From contig DBQD01000066.1 in the NCBI GenBank assembly GCA_002305715.1, positions 17,807 to 44,080 of the forward strand: a DNA stretch of 26,274 bases, read 5' to 3'. Below the pieces are notes generated by a model. It had not been told where the DNA came from, searched no databases, and saw only the letters and a list, made by a program, of their open reading frames with translations. This stretch comes from Proteiniphilum sp. UBA1403 (GTDB lineage Bacteria > Bacteroidota > Bacteroidia > Bacteroidales > Dysgonomonadaceae). A program made the position numbers and the translations under genes. Below, in pieces: positions 15,886 through 23,787 of the stretch (its first letter is position 1; each line of letters opens with the position of its first letter).

Positions 15886-15936
15886 TTTAATAAATGTGTT
15901 AATCAAATGCAGTAGTCTCTGCATCAGATAATAAGA

Positions 15937-17931
15937 ATGGATAAAAATACAATCATTGGTTTACTATTGATTACTGCGATAATCATTGGTTTTACCATCT
16001 ATAACCGACCTAGTAAGGAACAGATCGAAGCTGAACGAATGCGCCGTGATTCAATTGCACAGGTCGAGACTAGTCGTGCTCAATCTGAACTACCTCCCGC
16101 GGTAACTTCCGATAGCAGCAATGAAGCTCAGTTAGTACAAGGGAGTAACATAGGTAACTTTTTTAGTGCGGGTCAAACAACCCAACAGGTTCTCTCTGAT
16201 AGCTTAACCTCCCTGAATACTTTGCCAAATTTGCAGGATTCAACTTTTCAACCATCACCTGCGAAAAAGGAGGAGATCGTACTGGAAAATGAAAAAATAC
16301 GTCTTGTTCTGAATACACTAGGAGGAAGTATCCAGTCTGTTCAATTGAAAGAACATCTCCGCTATACCGGAGATAACCTCTACTTGTATGAGGAAAATGA
16401 AGCGCACTTTAATTTAGATCTTTTTAATCGTAATAGTGTACGTTTATCAACGGAACAGGAATACTTTACGCCAATCCAAAGTGCCGATGGAAAGTCGGTA
16501 ATCATGCGCCTCCAAAACTCACCCGAACAATACATCGATTTCATTTATACATTGCCAGCCGATGAATACATGATGGATTTTGATATTCGGGTTGTGGGAA
16601 TGAAAAATGGACTTCATCCTGAAAGTTTGACCAACTTTAGGGTCAATTGGGATCAGAAGTTGCGTCAACAAGAGAAAGGACGTCAGTTTGAAGAACGCTT
16701 CTCTCGTATCCATTATAAATATGATCGTCAGGATGTGCAAAAGATGAGTGAATCGAGAAATGACCGAAAGGAACTTTCCGAGCCACTTAAATGGTTTGCG
16801 TTTAAAGATCAGTACTTTACATCAATTGTTGTTGGTGAAAGACCATTTAACAATACTGTTCTGTCCTCAGAAATTTTAAAGGATAGTGAATATACAAAGA
16901 GATACAAAGCTGAGGTTTGGGTACCAGGTGAAATAGATGCCGAGAGTGACCTGATCTCTGCTGGATTTAAGTATTATTTTGGCCCTGTACACTACAATAC
17001 ACTGAAAGCTTATGACCAAGAAATAACAGAGAGCTCAGAAAAACTTGAACTCCAGGAAATTGTCTATCTTGGTTATCGGTGGTTAAGTTGGGTGAATAAA
17101 TGGTTCGTTATTCCTGTATTTAATTTCTTCTTATCTCTCGGATGGGGAATGGGGCTTATCATTCTCATTCTTACATTGATGGTGAAGTTGATAATATCTC
17201 CACTCACCTATAAGTCGTTTATGTCATCGGCTAAAATGCGTGTTTTGCGCCCACAGATACAGGAGATTGAAAAGAAATTCCCAGGTAAGGAGCAAGATAT
17301 GATGATGAAGCGTCAGCAGGCAACTATGGAGTTGTATAACAAAGTGGGAGTAAGTCCAATGAGTGGATGTTTACCTATGCTTATACAGATGCCGGTACTG
17401 TTGGCCCTCTTCTTTTTCTTTCCCTCGGCCATTGAATTGCGTCATCAAAGCTTCCTTTGGGCAGATGACCTTTCGACATTCGATTCATTGATCTCCTGGA
17501 GTGGTAATATTCCATTAATCACCCGCTTTTTGGGTAACCACATCAGTATTTTCTGTTTGTTGATGACGATTGTTAACGTCATCTATACAAAATACAATAT
17601 GGCATCAATGGATACCGGTCAACAAACATTGCCTGGTATGAAGAATATGCCCATTTTCATGTCAATCTTTATGTTCTTTTTCCTGAATAATTATCCCTCA
17701 GGATTGAACTACTACTATTTCCTTTCTACACTTTTTACCATTGTCCATACCTATTTGATGAAGCAGTTTATCAACGAGGATAAGATATTGGCCCAACTGG
17801 AAGAGAATAAAAAGAAACCGAAAAAGAAAGCATCCGGTTTCATGGCTCGTTTGGCGGAAGCACAGAAAGAGCAAGAGAGAAAGGCTCGAGAACAGGCTCG
17901 TACAAATGCAAAACGTAATTATCGTAATTGA
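15937..17931 (+). CDS. yidC: Membrane protein insertase YidC
   Basis: Encodes 664 residues. A first membrane helix (about 5-22) is followed by a Ser/Gln-rich linker and a large periplasmic beta-rich domain (about 115-370), as in Gram-negative YidC. The conserved insertase core runs from about 385 to 615, with WGMGLIILILTLMVKLIISPL and VSPMSGCLPMLIQMPVLLAL, and a hydrophilic groove between helices. A Lys/Arg/Glu-rich C-terminal tail (about 623-664) suits ribosome contact. It inserts inner-membrane proteins, alone or with Sec. A strong terminator follows. Confidence 0.96.
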   Translation: MDKNTIIGLLLITAIIIGFTIYNRPSKEQIEAERMRRDSIAQVETSRAQSELPPAVTSDSSNEAQLVQGSNIGNFFSAGQTTQQVLSDSLTSLNTLPNLQDSTFQPSPAKKEEIVLENEKIRLVLNTLGGSIQSVQLKEHLRYTGDNLYLYEENEAHFNLDLFNRNSVRLSTEQEYFTPIQSADGKSVIMRLQNSPEQYIDFIYTLPADEYMMDFDIRVVGMKNGLHPESLTNFRVNWDQKLRQQEKGRQFEERFSRIHYKYDRQDVQKMSESRNDRKELSEPLKWFAFKDQYFTSIVVGERPFNNTVLSSEILKDSEYTKRYKAEVWVPGEIDAESDLISAGFKYYFGPVHYNTLKAYDQEITESSEKLELQEIVYLGYRWLSWVNKWFVIPVFNFFLSLGWGMGLIILILTLMVKLIISPLTYKSFMSSAKMRVLRPQIQEIEKKFPGKEQDMMMKRQQATMELYNKVGVSPMSGCLPMLIQMPVLLALFFFFPSAIELRHQSFLWADDLSTFDSLISWSGNIPLITRFLGNHISIFCLLMTIVNVIYTKYNMASMDTGQQTLPGMKNMPIFMSIFMFFFLNNYPSGLNYYYFLSTLFTIVHTYLMKQFINEDKILAQLEENKKKPKKKASGFMARLAEAQKEQERKAREQARTNAKRNYRN

Positions 17932-17956
17932 TCCATTAAATTAGCATAACTATACG

Positions 17957-17988
17957 AAAAGGAGGGTTGTTGCTAATCCTCCTTTTTT
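17957..17988 (+). terminator. Intrinsic terminator after yidC
   Basis: AAAAGGAGGGTT (17957-17968) pairs with AATCCTCCTTTT (17975-17986) around a six-base loop, with one G-T wobble, and continues into a T-run. The stem is 12 bp. Confidence 0.88.
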
Positions 17989-18062
17989 AGTAAGTTTATT
18001 TCAATGTTTTAAAAGGATAAGATCAAGGTATCTCTAAATATTATTCCAGATTTTAATTAGTT

Positions 18063-18095
18063 TTGATTTTTGTTACAATGAACATTGATTTTTGT
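18063..18095. repeat. 22-bp-spaced direct repeat at the promoter of the acidic protein gene
   Basis: TTGATTTTTGT occurs at 18063-18073 and again at 18085-18095, 22 bp apart (two helical turns). The second copy contains the -33 TTTG (18091-18094). This arrangement is what a tandem activator or repressor site looks like; no regulator is known. The surrounding 17989-18237 stretch has no gene and is very AT-rich. Confidence 0.55.
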
Positions 18096-18122
18096 GCAAA
18101 AATTAACAATATAATAGTTTTG
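18091..18122 (+). promoter_or_regulatory. Bacteroidota-type promoter of the acidic protein gene
   Basis: TTTG at 18091-18094 and TAGTTTTG at 18115-18122 are spaced 20 bases. The start point would be near 18129. The leader would be about 110 nt and would begin with a hairpin, ATTGCAT (18138-18144) pairing with ATGCAAT (18149-18155) around TGAA. Confidence 0.65.
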
Positions 18123-18237
18123 TTTATGTATACCCCAATTGCATTGAAATGCAATGAAGGATGAAAAGATGAACTTATTTTTTCGATATTTGTTTTAAAA
18201 ATGATAGAAGTATTCTTTATTGGTTAATAAAATTGTT

Positions 18238-18564
18238 ATGAGTGAAGAAAATAAGATTCTTGAGTACGATGAAGATGATTCACTGAAGTTTATACAGAAT
18301 CACTTGCCGGAAGAGTTTCAGGGAGAGTTTTCAGACGATGAAATCAATTACATTGTGGATTTAATTTACGAATTCTACGAAGAAAAAGGTTTTTTGGATG
18401 AAAACAACAATGAAGAAGAGGTAGAGATTGATGAAGAGGAATTATTGAATTTCGTAATCAAGAATGCCCATAAAGATAAAATCAGAGATTATACCGACGA
18501 GCAAATTGAAGCCATTGTTGCTGGTGAACTTGCATATTGCGACTCACTCAATCTGTTTGACTGA
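18238..18564 (+). CDS. Small acidic protein of unknown function
   Basis: Encodes 108 residues from ATG 18238; a TTG six codons upstream (18220) is open but unlikely. The protein is strongly acidic, with a Glu/Asp run around NNNEEEVEIDEEELL in the middle, and has no signal peptide or membrane segment, so it is probably cytosolic. It looks like a helical two-part protein: FIQNHLPEEFQGEFSDDEINYIVDLI and, after the acidic linker, DYTDEQIEAIVAGELAYCDSL resemble each other (short helix, then F/Y-S/T-D-E/D-x-I-x-x-I-V), suggesting an internal duplication. I do not recognise a named family; I have the impression of conserved Bacteroidales relatives. It has its own promoter. Confidence 0.8.
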   Translation: MSEENKILEYDEDDSLKFIQNHLPEEFQGEFSDDEINYIVDLIYEFYEEKGFLDENNNEEEVEIDEEELLNFVIKNAHKDKIRDYTDEQIEAIVAGELAYCDSLNLFD

Positions 18565-18588
18565 TAAGTATAATGGTTATACTCTTTG
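18556..18588 (+). promoter_or_regulatory. Candidate promoter and operator of the OmpA-like gene
   Basis: TTTG at 18556-18559 and TACTCTTTG at 18580-18588 are 20 bases apart; the -7 box has one extra base compared with TAnnTTTG. Between them lies an inverted repeat GTATAA-TGG-TTATAC (18568-18582) that overlaps the -7 box and could be an operator. Confidence 0.4.
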
Positions 18589-18630
18589 ATAATTAATCAA
18601 AATCATTAACAAAAAAGAGAATTTATAAGT

Positions 18631-19311
18631 ATGAAACAATTTGCAAAATTATTAAGTATTGGTCTACTTGGAGGGTCTTTAATACTCTCTGGCTGTGGAA
18701 CAAGTAAAATGTTCCAAGGTGGAGGTATTGGTGCAGGAGCGGGAGCAGCTGTAGGAGCAGGAGTTGGTGCTATTGCCGGAGGCGGTAAAGGTGCAGCCAT
18801 TGGTGCTGGCATTGGTGCTGTACTTGGAGGTACCGCTGGAGCCATTATTGGAAAAAAGATGGACAAACAGGCTGCAGAATTAGAACAGATTGAAGGTGCA
18901 CAGGTAGAAAAAGTAAATGAAGGTCAAGCTATCAAAGTTACCTTCGAATCTGGTATCCTTTTTGCTACTAATTCAAGCACTCTCAATACAGCTTCACGTG
19001 CATCACTAGACAAGTTCGCCACTTCTTTGATGAATAATCCTGATACAGATGTAAGCATTTACGGACATACAGACAGCACGGGTAGCGATGCAATCAATAA
19101 TCCTTTATCGGAGCGTCGTGCAGAGGCAGTATATAATTATTTGTTATCAAAAGGTGTCTCTGGAAATAGAATGACTTCTGCAGGATTTGGATCTACTCAA
19201 CCTATTGCTGATAATAGTACAGTTGCTGGGAGAGCTGAAAATCGTCGTGTTGAGGTATTTATTGTACCAAATGCTAAGATGATTGAAGAGGCTAAACAAC
19301 AAGCTCAATAA
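18631..19311 (+). CDS. OmpA-family lipoprotein with glycine-zipper segment
   Basis: Encodes 226 residues. The signal peptide ends with ILSGC, so Cys22 is the lipidated residue. Residues 30-74 are a glycine-zipper hydrophobic segment with Gly/Ala repeats (GIGAGAGAAVGAGVGAIAGG). Residues about 100-213 form an OmpA-like peptidoglycan-binding domain, with FATNSSTLN, GHTDSTGSDAINNPLSERRA (145-164, Asp148 and Arg162/163 being typical ligands of diaminopimelate) and AGRAENRRVEVFI. The plan is that of YiaD-type lipoproteins, which anchor the outer membrane to the wall. An own promoter is plausible and a terminator follows. Confidence 0.93.
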   Translation: MKQFAKLLSIGLLGGSLILSGCGTSKMFQGGGIGAGAGAAVGAGVGAIAGGGKGAAIGAGIGAVLGGTAGAIIGKKMDKQAAELEQIEGAQVEKVNEGQAIKVTFESGILFATNSSTLNTASRASLDKFATSLMNNPDTDVSIYGHTDSTGSDAINNPLSERRAEAVYNYLLSKGVSGNRMTSAGFGSTQPIADNSTVAGRAENRRVEVFIVPNAKMIEEAKQQAQ

Positions 19312-19331
19312 GATTTTTATTCATTACTATT

Positions 19332-19362
19332 AAGCGCGTCGCTATGGTGACGCGTTTTTTTT
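19332..19362 (+). terminator. Intrinsic terminator after the OmpA-like gene
   Basis: CGCGTC (19335-19340) pairs with GACGCG (19349-19354), extended by a G-T and two A-T pairs, and an uninterrupted T-run ends at 19362. The next start codon is only 12 bases further on. Confidence 0.85.
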
Positions 19363-19374
19363 CATTCTACAATA

Positions 19375-19851
19375 ATGGCTGAGGATTTATATATACCCAA
19401 TGATGCATCAAAGAGAGAAAAATACGAGTCTCTACTTCCACAACTGAAAGGACTCATTGAAGATGAACCCGATCAGATAGCTAATATGGCGAATATTGCA
19501 GCAGCATTAAAGGAGGTTTTCAATTTTTTCTGGGTCGGTTTTTATCGTGTAGTGGGAGAGTCTCTAGTTCTTGGACCGTTTCAAGGACCAATTGCATGTA
19601 CACGCATTTCATATGGTAGAGGAGTGTGTGGAACAACCTGGAAAGAAAAAAAGACATTGATTGTACCTGATGTTGATCAATTTCCCGGACATATCGCTTG
19701 CAGTTCACTGTCGAAGTCGGAGATTGTTGTTCCAGTCATGCAAGATGGGGTGGTTAAAGCAGTTTTAGATGTCGATAGCGATAAATTGGATTGTTTTGAT
19801 GAGACTGATGCTTTTTTTATGGAAAAATTGGTTTCACTGCTCAATTTTTAG
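19375..19851 (+). CDS. msrC: Free methionine-(R)-sulfoxide reductase (GAF domain)
   Basis: Encodes 158 residues of a single GAF domain that reduces free methionine-R-sulfoxide, a cytosolic oxidative-damage repair enzyme. All three cysteines of the fRMsr family are present: Cys75 (GPIACTRI), Cys85 (GRGVCGTTW) and Cys109 (PGHIACSS), followed by SEIVVPV and the DVDSDK metal/substrate-site segment. The order and spacing equal those of the E. coli enzyme. It starts 12 bases after a strong terminator, and I see no TAnnTTTG box in front of it, so its expression may depend on readthrough or on a promoter I cannot recognise. Confidence 0.93.
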   Translation: MAEDLYIPNDASKREKYESLLPQLKGLIEDEPDQIANMANIAAALKEVFNFFWVGFYRVVGESLVLGPFQGPIACTRISYGRGVCGTTWKEKKTLIVPDVDQFPGHIACSSLSKSEIVVPVMQDGVVKAVLDVDSDKLDCFDETDAFFMEKLVSLLNF

Positions 19852-19859
19852 TGCGATTT

Positions 19860-19891
19860 TTTGAATATAAAGAAATAATATACTATCTTTG
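19860..19891 (+). promoter_or_regulatory. Promoter of the tRNA-Gly gene
   Basis: TTTG at 19860-19863 and TATCTTTG at 19884-19891 are 20 bases apart, a full Bacteroidota-type match. The start point would be near 19898, about 40 bases before the mature tRNA. Confidence 0.7.
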
Positions 19892-19936
19892 TACCCGCAA
19901 ATCCAGATTACATGAGGGTTTAGCAAAGGACATATT

Positions 19937-20009
<73 letters not shown>

Positions 20010-20035
20010 CTTGCAAAATATAAAAAGGATAAAGG

Positions 20036-20061
20036 AAAGCATTCTTTGAATGCTTTTTTTT
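20036..20061 (+). terminator. Intrinsic terminator after tRNA-Gly
   Basis: AAAGCATTC (20036-20044) pairs with GAATGCTTT (20048-20056) around TTT, followed by more T. Confidence 0.85.
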
Positions 20062-20066
20062 ATTTC

Positions 20067-20102
20067 ATAAACATCCTAAAATTATTACAATAGGATGTTT
20101 AT
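20067..20102. terminator. Second hairpin, possible backup or bidirectional terminator
   Basis: ATAAACATCCTA (20067-20078) and TAGGATGTTTAT (20091-20102) are exact 12-bp reverse complements with a 12-base loop, followed by TTTTATTTA. It lies five bases after the tRNA terminator. The rest of 20103-20235 is AT-rich and shows no gene. Confidence 0.5.
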
Positions 20103-20235
20103 TTTATTTATATGCTATATCTAGCAATGTTAATTGCATAGACGTTATTTATGGTGTATTAGTTTGGTTCGATATCCACTGTAATATGTTACTATGAAAT
20201 CATTTCCCGACAGTGAGAAACCAATATTTTTGTAC

Positions 20236-20243
20236 TATATTTG
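20236..20243 (+). promoter_or_regulatory. Candidate -7 box of the GHL10 gene
   Basis: TATATTTG lies 28 bases before the start codon. No clear -33 TTTG is found at the expected distance. Confidence 0.4.
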
Positions 20244-20271
20244 CACAATAAGTTTAGATTGAATATAATTA

Positions 20272-21723
20272 ATGAACAATATATTTCTTTTGCTCATTCT
20301 ATTATTTTGTTTTACACAGGAGATCCTATCCACTGAGCAACCAGCCACTGAGGTTAGGGCAGTGTGGTTGACAACAAATTATGGATTGGATTGGCCACAT
20401 AGCAGAATAAGTCAGGATGAGCAGAAAAAGGAATTAATTACAATCCTAGATGAACTTAAAAAGATTAATATCAATACGGTAATTTTTCAAGCTAGGGCAA
20501 GAGGAGAGGTTTTTTATAATTCTCGTATTGAACCCATGTCGTCATTAGTGAAAAAAGATATGGGGGCATCTCATTTCGATCCTTTGGCATTTGCCATTAA
20601 TGAATGTCATAAACGAGGTATGGAATGTCACGCATGGATTGTAACGTACCCTTTGGGTAATGATAAACATGTGAAAAGTTTGGGTTTCTCCTCGGTGACA
20701 AAGAAGGATCCGACCTTGACAAAGAAGTTCAAAGGTGAGTGGTTTCTAGATCCTGGTAATCCAAGAACAGATGATTATCTGCTTTCTATAGTCGAAGAGA
20801 TTGTCACCCAATATGATGTTGATGGGATTCATTTCGATTATATTCGTTATCCGGATAATCGGGGACAATTTCCTGACGATGGAATGTATAGGCTATATGG
20901 AAAAGGCCAATCACGTGCAGACTGGAGAAGGGATAATATTACACGCTTCGTTAAAAAAGCGTACGAGAGAGTGAAACAACATAAGCCTTGGGTACAGGTT
21001 AGTAGTTCTCCATTAGGTAGATATAGGACATTAAATAATATCGGCCACGGTTGGACTGCTTTTGAGACTGTGTTTCAAGATGCAGGAAAATGGATTCAGA
21101 ATGGTTATCACGATGCAATCTATCCGATGATGTACTATAAGGATCAACTTTTTTATCCTTATGTTGATGATTGGTTGAAATATGGAAATGGACGGTTTAT
21201 TGTCCCTGGATTAGGTGCATATCAAATGATTGAGCTGGGATGGTCGAGTCAGGATATCATAAATCAGTTGGATTACTCACGTGGTAAGGATACTGCAGGT
21301 CAGGCATTTTTTCGTACCGAAAATCTACTTTCCAACACCAAAGGTATACTGGATGAATTGCGGGAACGTTACTTATATCCAGCAAAATTACCTGCAATGA
21401 CTTGGTTATCTGATACCATTCCGTCTAAACCATTAAACCTTACAGCTGAAAAATTGGAAAATGGTGTATTTCAGCTTACTTGGGAGGTTGAAAAAAGTGA
21501 CGAGCGGGTTACATACAATGTTTACAGGAGCGCATCTGAAGAAATACGTACAGACCTAGCTGAAAATTTATTAGCAATAGGATTGCGTGAACCTGTTGTA
21601 CATTTCATCATACCCGATGATGACAGAGCTTACTATTATTTTATTACTGTATCGGACTCATACCATAATGAGAGTGAAGTAAGTGTACCCGCATTTTTTT
21701 ACCATTCCGAAATAGTCAAATAA
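20272..21723 (+). CDS. GHL10 family (YngK-like, DUF187) glycoside hydrolase
   Basis: Encodes 483 residues with signal peptide 1 to about 20. The catalytic TIM-barrel-like domain (about 26-340) opens with EVRAVWLTTNYGLDW, a hallmark of the GHL10/UPF0748 family, followed by TVIFQARARGEVFYNS (69-84), HFDPLAFAINECHKRGMECHAWI, FLDPGNPRTDDYL and DGIHFDYIRYPD (184-195), whose Asp/Tyr pair is in the predicted active site. A fibronectin-III-like or similar beta domain occupies about 382-483. Relatives are envelope-associated, and DigH of E. coli cleaves denuded peptidoglycan glycans; the same role is a plausible inference. It is monocistronic. Confidence 0.9.
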   Translation: MNNIFLLLILLFCFTQEILSTEQPATEVRAVWLTTNYGLDWPHSRISQDEQKKELITILDELKKININTVIFQARARGEVFYNSRIEPMSSLVKKDMGASHFDPLAFAINECHKRGMECHAWIVTYPLGNDKHVKSLGFSSVTKKDPTLTKKFKGEWFLDPGNPRTDDYLLSIVEEIVTQYDVDGIHFDYIRYPDNRGQFPDDGMYRLYGKGQSRADWRRDNITRFVKKAYERVKQHKPWVQVSSSPLGRYRTLNNIGHGWTAFETVFQDAGKWIQNGYHDAIYPMMYYKDQLFYPYVDDWLKYGNGRFIVPGLGAYQMIELGWSSQDIINQLDYSRGKDTAGQAFFRTENLLSNTKGILDELRERYLYPAKLPAMTWLSDTIPSKPLNLTAEKLENGVFQLTWEVEKSDERVTYNVYRSASEEIRTDLAENLLAIGLREPVVHFIIPDDDRAYYYFITVSDSYHNESEVSVPAFFYHSEIVK

Positions 21724-21802
21724 TGTTCATTATATCAATTTGTTGTATTTATATAGCATCAAAAAAATGAGGAGATTGTTAGGTTTAATCAATTAATTGG
21801 AA

Positions 21803-21810
21803 TAATTTTG
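21803..21810 (+). promoter_or_regulatory. Candidate -7 box immediately before fur
   Basis: TAATTTTG fits TAnnTTTG but ends only five bases before the ATG at 21816, which would make the message nearly leaderless. The possible -33 TTG (21776-21778) is 24 bases upstream, longer than normal, so the call is weak. Confidence 0.25.
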
Positions 21811-21815
21811 TAACA

Positions 21816-22322
21816 ATGGACGGGAGTCAAAAACTAAAAAAACAAGTGCGCGATGAGTTTATGGAATATCTCACACTGCACAAGCATCGGAAAACACCCG
21901 AACGTTTCGCCATACTTGATCATATATACTCCACTAAAGGTCATTTTGACATGGATTCACTTTATAAATCCATGATTGATGAAAATTTCCGTGTGAGTCG
22001 TGCTACTCTCTATAATACCATTGATCTATTGTTGGATTGCGGTTTGGTGGTGAAGCATCAATTTGGCGGTAATGTGTCGAAATATGAAAGAGCATACGGA
22101 AATGAAAACCACGATCATTTAATATGCACTTCCTGCGGACAGGTATGGGAAACCAAAAATAGTGACTTACTTACGCAAGCCCAATTGAAGAAAATTAAAA
22201 AATTCACGGTAAATTATTATAGTATGTATATTTATGGCATTTGTAGCAAATGCAGTCATGCCAAAAAAATGGAGTTGAGAAAATTGGCTCGTAGCAATAA
22301 TGATAAAGCCGAAAACAAATAA
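21816..22322 (+). CDS. Fur family transcriptional regulator
   Basis: Encodes 168 residues. A winged-helix DNA-binding domain occupies about 10-90, with RKTPERFAILDHIYSTKGHFDMDSLY and the recognition helix in FRVSRATLYNTIDLLLDCGLV (58-78). The dimerisation domain has NHDHLICTSCGQV with Cys104 and Cys107 and a second pair Cys143/Cys146 (YGICSKC), which together bind structural zinc. His43, His81, His99 and His101 are candidates for the sensory metal site. It is Fur-type; whether it senses iron, zinc or peroxide cannot be decided. Only eight bases separate it from purA. An internal ATG at 21861 is possible, but the longer N-terminus fits relatives better. Confidence 0.9.
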   Translation: MDGSQKLKKQVRDEFMEYLTLHKHRKTPERFAILDHIYSTKGHFDMDSLYKSMIDENFRVSRATLYNTIDLLLDCGLVVKHQFGGNVSKYERAYGNENHDHLICTSCGQVWETKNSDLLTQAQLKKIKKFTVNYYSMYIYGICSKCSHAKKMELRKLARSNNDKAENK

Positions 22323-22330
22323 GATGAATT

Positions 22331-23590
22331 ATGAAAGTTGATGTAATCTTAGGCCTTCAGTGGGGTGATGAAGGAAAAGGAAAAGTGGTGGATGTTCTTA
22401 CCCCCAATTATGAGATTGTGGCTCGATTCCAAGGTGGACCAAATGCTGGGCATACCCTTGAATTTGAAGGTGAGAAATATATCCTGAAATCTATCCCCTC
22501 AGGAATATTTCAAAATGGTAAAATAAATATCATTGGCAATGGAGTGGTAATCGACCCTGCTTTATTCAAACAAGAGGTAGAGGCATTGGAAGCTTCCGGT
22601 CACATTCTCACCGACAGGCTTAATATCTCCAAGAAAGCTCATTTAATCCTACCAACGCACAGACTACTAGATGCTGCATCGGAAAAGGCAATGGGCGATG
22701 CCAAGATAGGTACTACAGGAAGAGGTATTGGACCAACATATACCGACAAGATTAGTCGTAATGGACTGAGGGTGGGAGATCTCTTTCACAACTTTGAGGA
22801 AAAATACCGAAATGCAGTACAACGTCACAAGGAAAAACTTCAACCTACCGATTGGGAAACCGTACTACCTGAGCTTGAAGAAAAATGGTTCGAAGGAATA
22901 GAGAAAATGAAGTCTTTCCAGATTATCGAAAGCGAGCATTTCATTAATAAACATCTTGCAGATGGAGGAAAGGTATTGGCCGAAGGAGCGCAGGGTTCAA
23001 TGTTAGATATTGATTTTGGATCCTATCCATTTGTTACATCCTCCAATACCATTTGTGCGGGAGCCTGTACAGGATTAGGAATTGCTCCCAAAATGATTGG
23101 AGAGGTATTTGGGATATTCAAAGCGTATTGTACGCGTGTAGGAAGTGGACCTTTTCCTACCGAGTTGTTCGATGACGATGGGCAACAATTGCGGGATCAA
23201 GGAAGGGAATATGGTTCGGTTACGGGCAGACCACGTCGTTGTGGCTGGATTGATCTTGTTGCACTCCGCTATGCTGTGATGCTGAATGGAGTTACAAAAC
23301 TGGTTATGATGAAAAGCGATGTGCTTGATAATTTCGATACCATAAAGGCTTGTGTCGCTTACAATATCAATGGAGAAAAAACAAGAGATTTGCCATTCGA
23401 TATTGCAGACGGTATAGAACCTGAGTATGTTGAGCTTCCCGGATGGAAGACCGACATGACCAACATGCAATCGGAAGATGAGTTTCCGGATGAATTCAAC
23501 AGTTATCTCTCCTTCCTAGAAAAAGAATTGGGTGTCCCCATCGCAATTGTATCGCTAGGACCAGACAGAGCTCAAACGATCATTCGATAA
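22331..23590 (+). CDS. purA: Adenylosuccinate synthetase
   Basis: Encodes 419 residues and makes adenylosuccinate from IMP, aspartate and GTP, the first committed step to AMP. Asp13 in GLQWGDEGKGK and His41 in PNAGHT are the two catalytic residues, at the same numbers as in E. coli. GTTGRGIGPTY, EGAQGSMLDIDFGSYPFVTSS and the GTP-binding C-terminal SLGPDRAQTI are present. The length is normal. It follows fur by eight bases, so it is likely an operon whose purine gene has no obvious link to metal control. A terminator follows. Confidence 0.97.
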   Translation: MKVDVILGLQWGDEGKGKVVDVLTPNYEIVARFQGGPNAGHTLEFEGEKYILKSIPSGIFQNGKINIIGNGVVIDPALFKQEVEALEASGHILTDRLNISKKAHLILPTHRLLDAASEKAMGDAKIGTTGRGIGPTYTDKISRNGLRVGDLFHNFEEKYRNAVQRHKEKLQPTDWETVLPELEEKWFEGIEKMKSFQIIESEHFINKHLADGGKVLAEGAQGSMLDIDFGSYPFVTSSNTICAGACTGLGIAPKMIGEVFGIFKAYCTRVGSGPFPTELFDDDGQQLRDQGREYGSVTGRPRRCGWIDLVALRYAVMLNGVTKLVMMKSDVLDNFDTIKACVAYNINGEKTRDLPFDIADGIEPEYVELPGWKTDMTNMQSEDEFPDEFNSYLSFLEKELGVPIAIVSLGPDRAQTIIR

Positions 23591-23614
23591 GATTGCTGTA
23601 CAAATAAAGACAAC

Positions 23615-23642
23615 AAAAGCGCTCCAATACGGGCGCTTTTTT
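23615..23642 (+). terminator. Intrinsic terminator after purA
   Basis: AAAAGCGC (23615-23622) pairs with GCGCTTTT (23633-23640) around a ten-base loop in which CC and GG can also pair, followed by T. Confidence 0.88.
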
Positions 23643-23715
23643 ACATAACTGACATTATGCCGATGAAATTAATGGTTGTTTTTTATCGGTATGATATTTG
23701 TATAGTTTATACAAG

Positions 23716-23747
23716 AAAAGTTATCACCTTTGTGAAGGTGAACTTTT
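23716..23747 (+). other. Hairpin upstream of the YugP-like gene
   Basis: AAAAGTT, a two-base bulge, and CACCTT (23716-23730) pair with AAGGTG and AACTTTT (23735-23747) around TGTG, making 13 base pairs. It lies 40 bases before the start codon, with no T-run after it, so it is more likely a leader or operator structure than a terminator. No convincing promoter was found in 23643-23787; ATGATATTTG (23691-23700) is a one-mismatch -7 candidate. Confidence 0.5.
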
Positions 23748-23787
23748 GAATTAGTGAAGATGTTAAACGATAATACAACATTAAATT

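Noticed and set aside
15937..17931. Fusion or truncation of yidC
   Set aside because: The length and domain order are normal for Bacteroidota YidC with its large periplasmic domain.
18606..18866. Minus-strand proline/alanine-rich frame opposite the OmpA-like gene
   Set aside because: It is the complement of Gly/Ala codons of the glycine-zipper segment and has no independent support.
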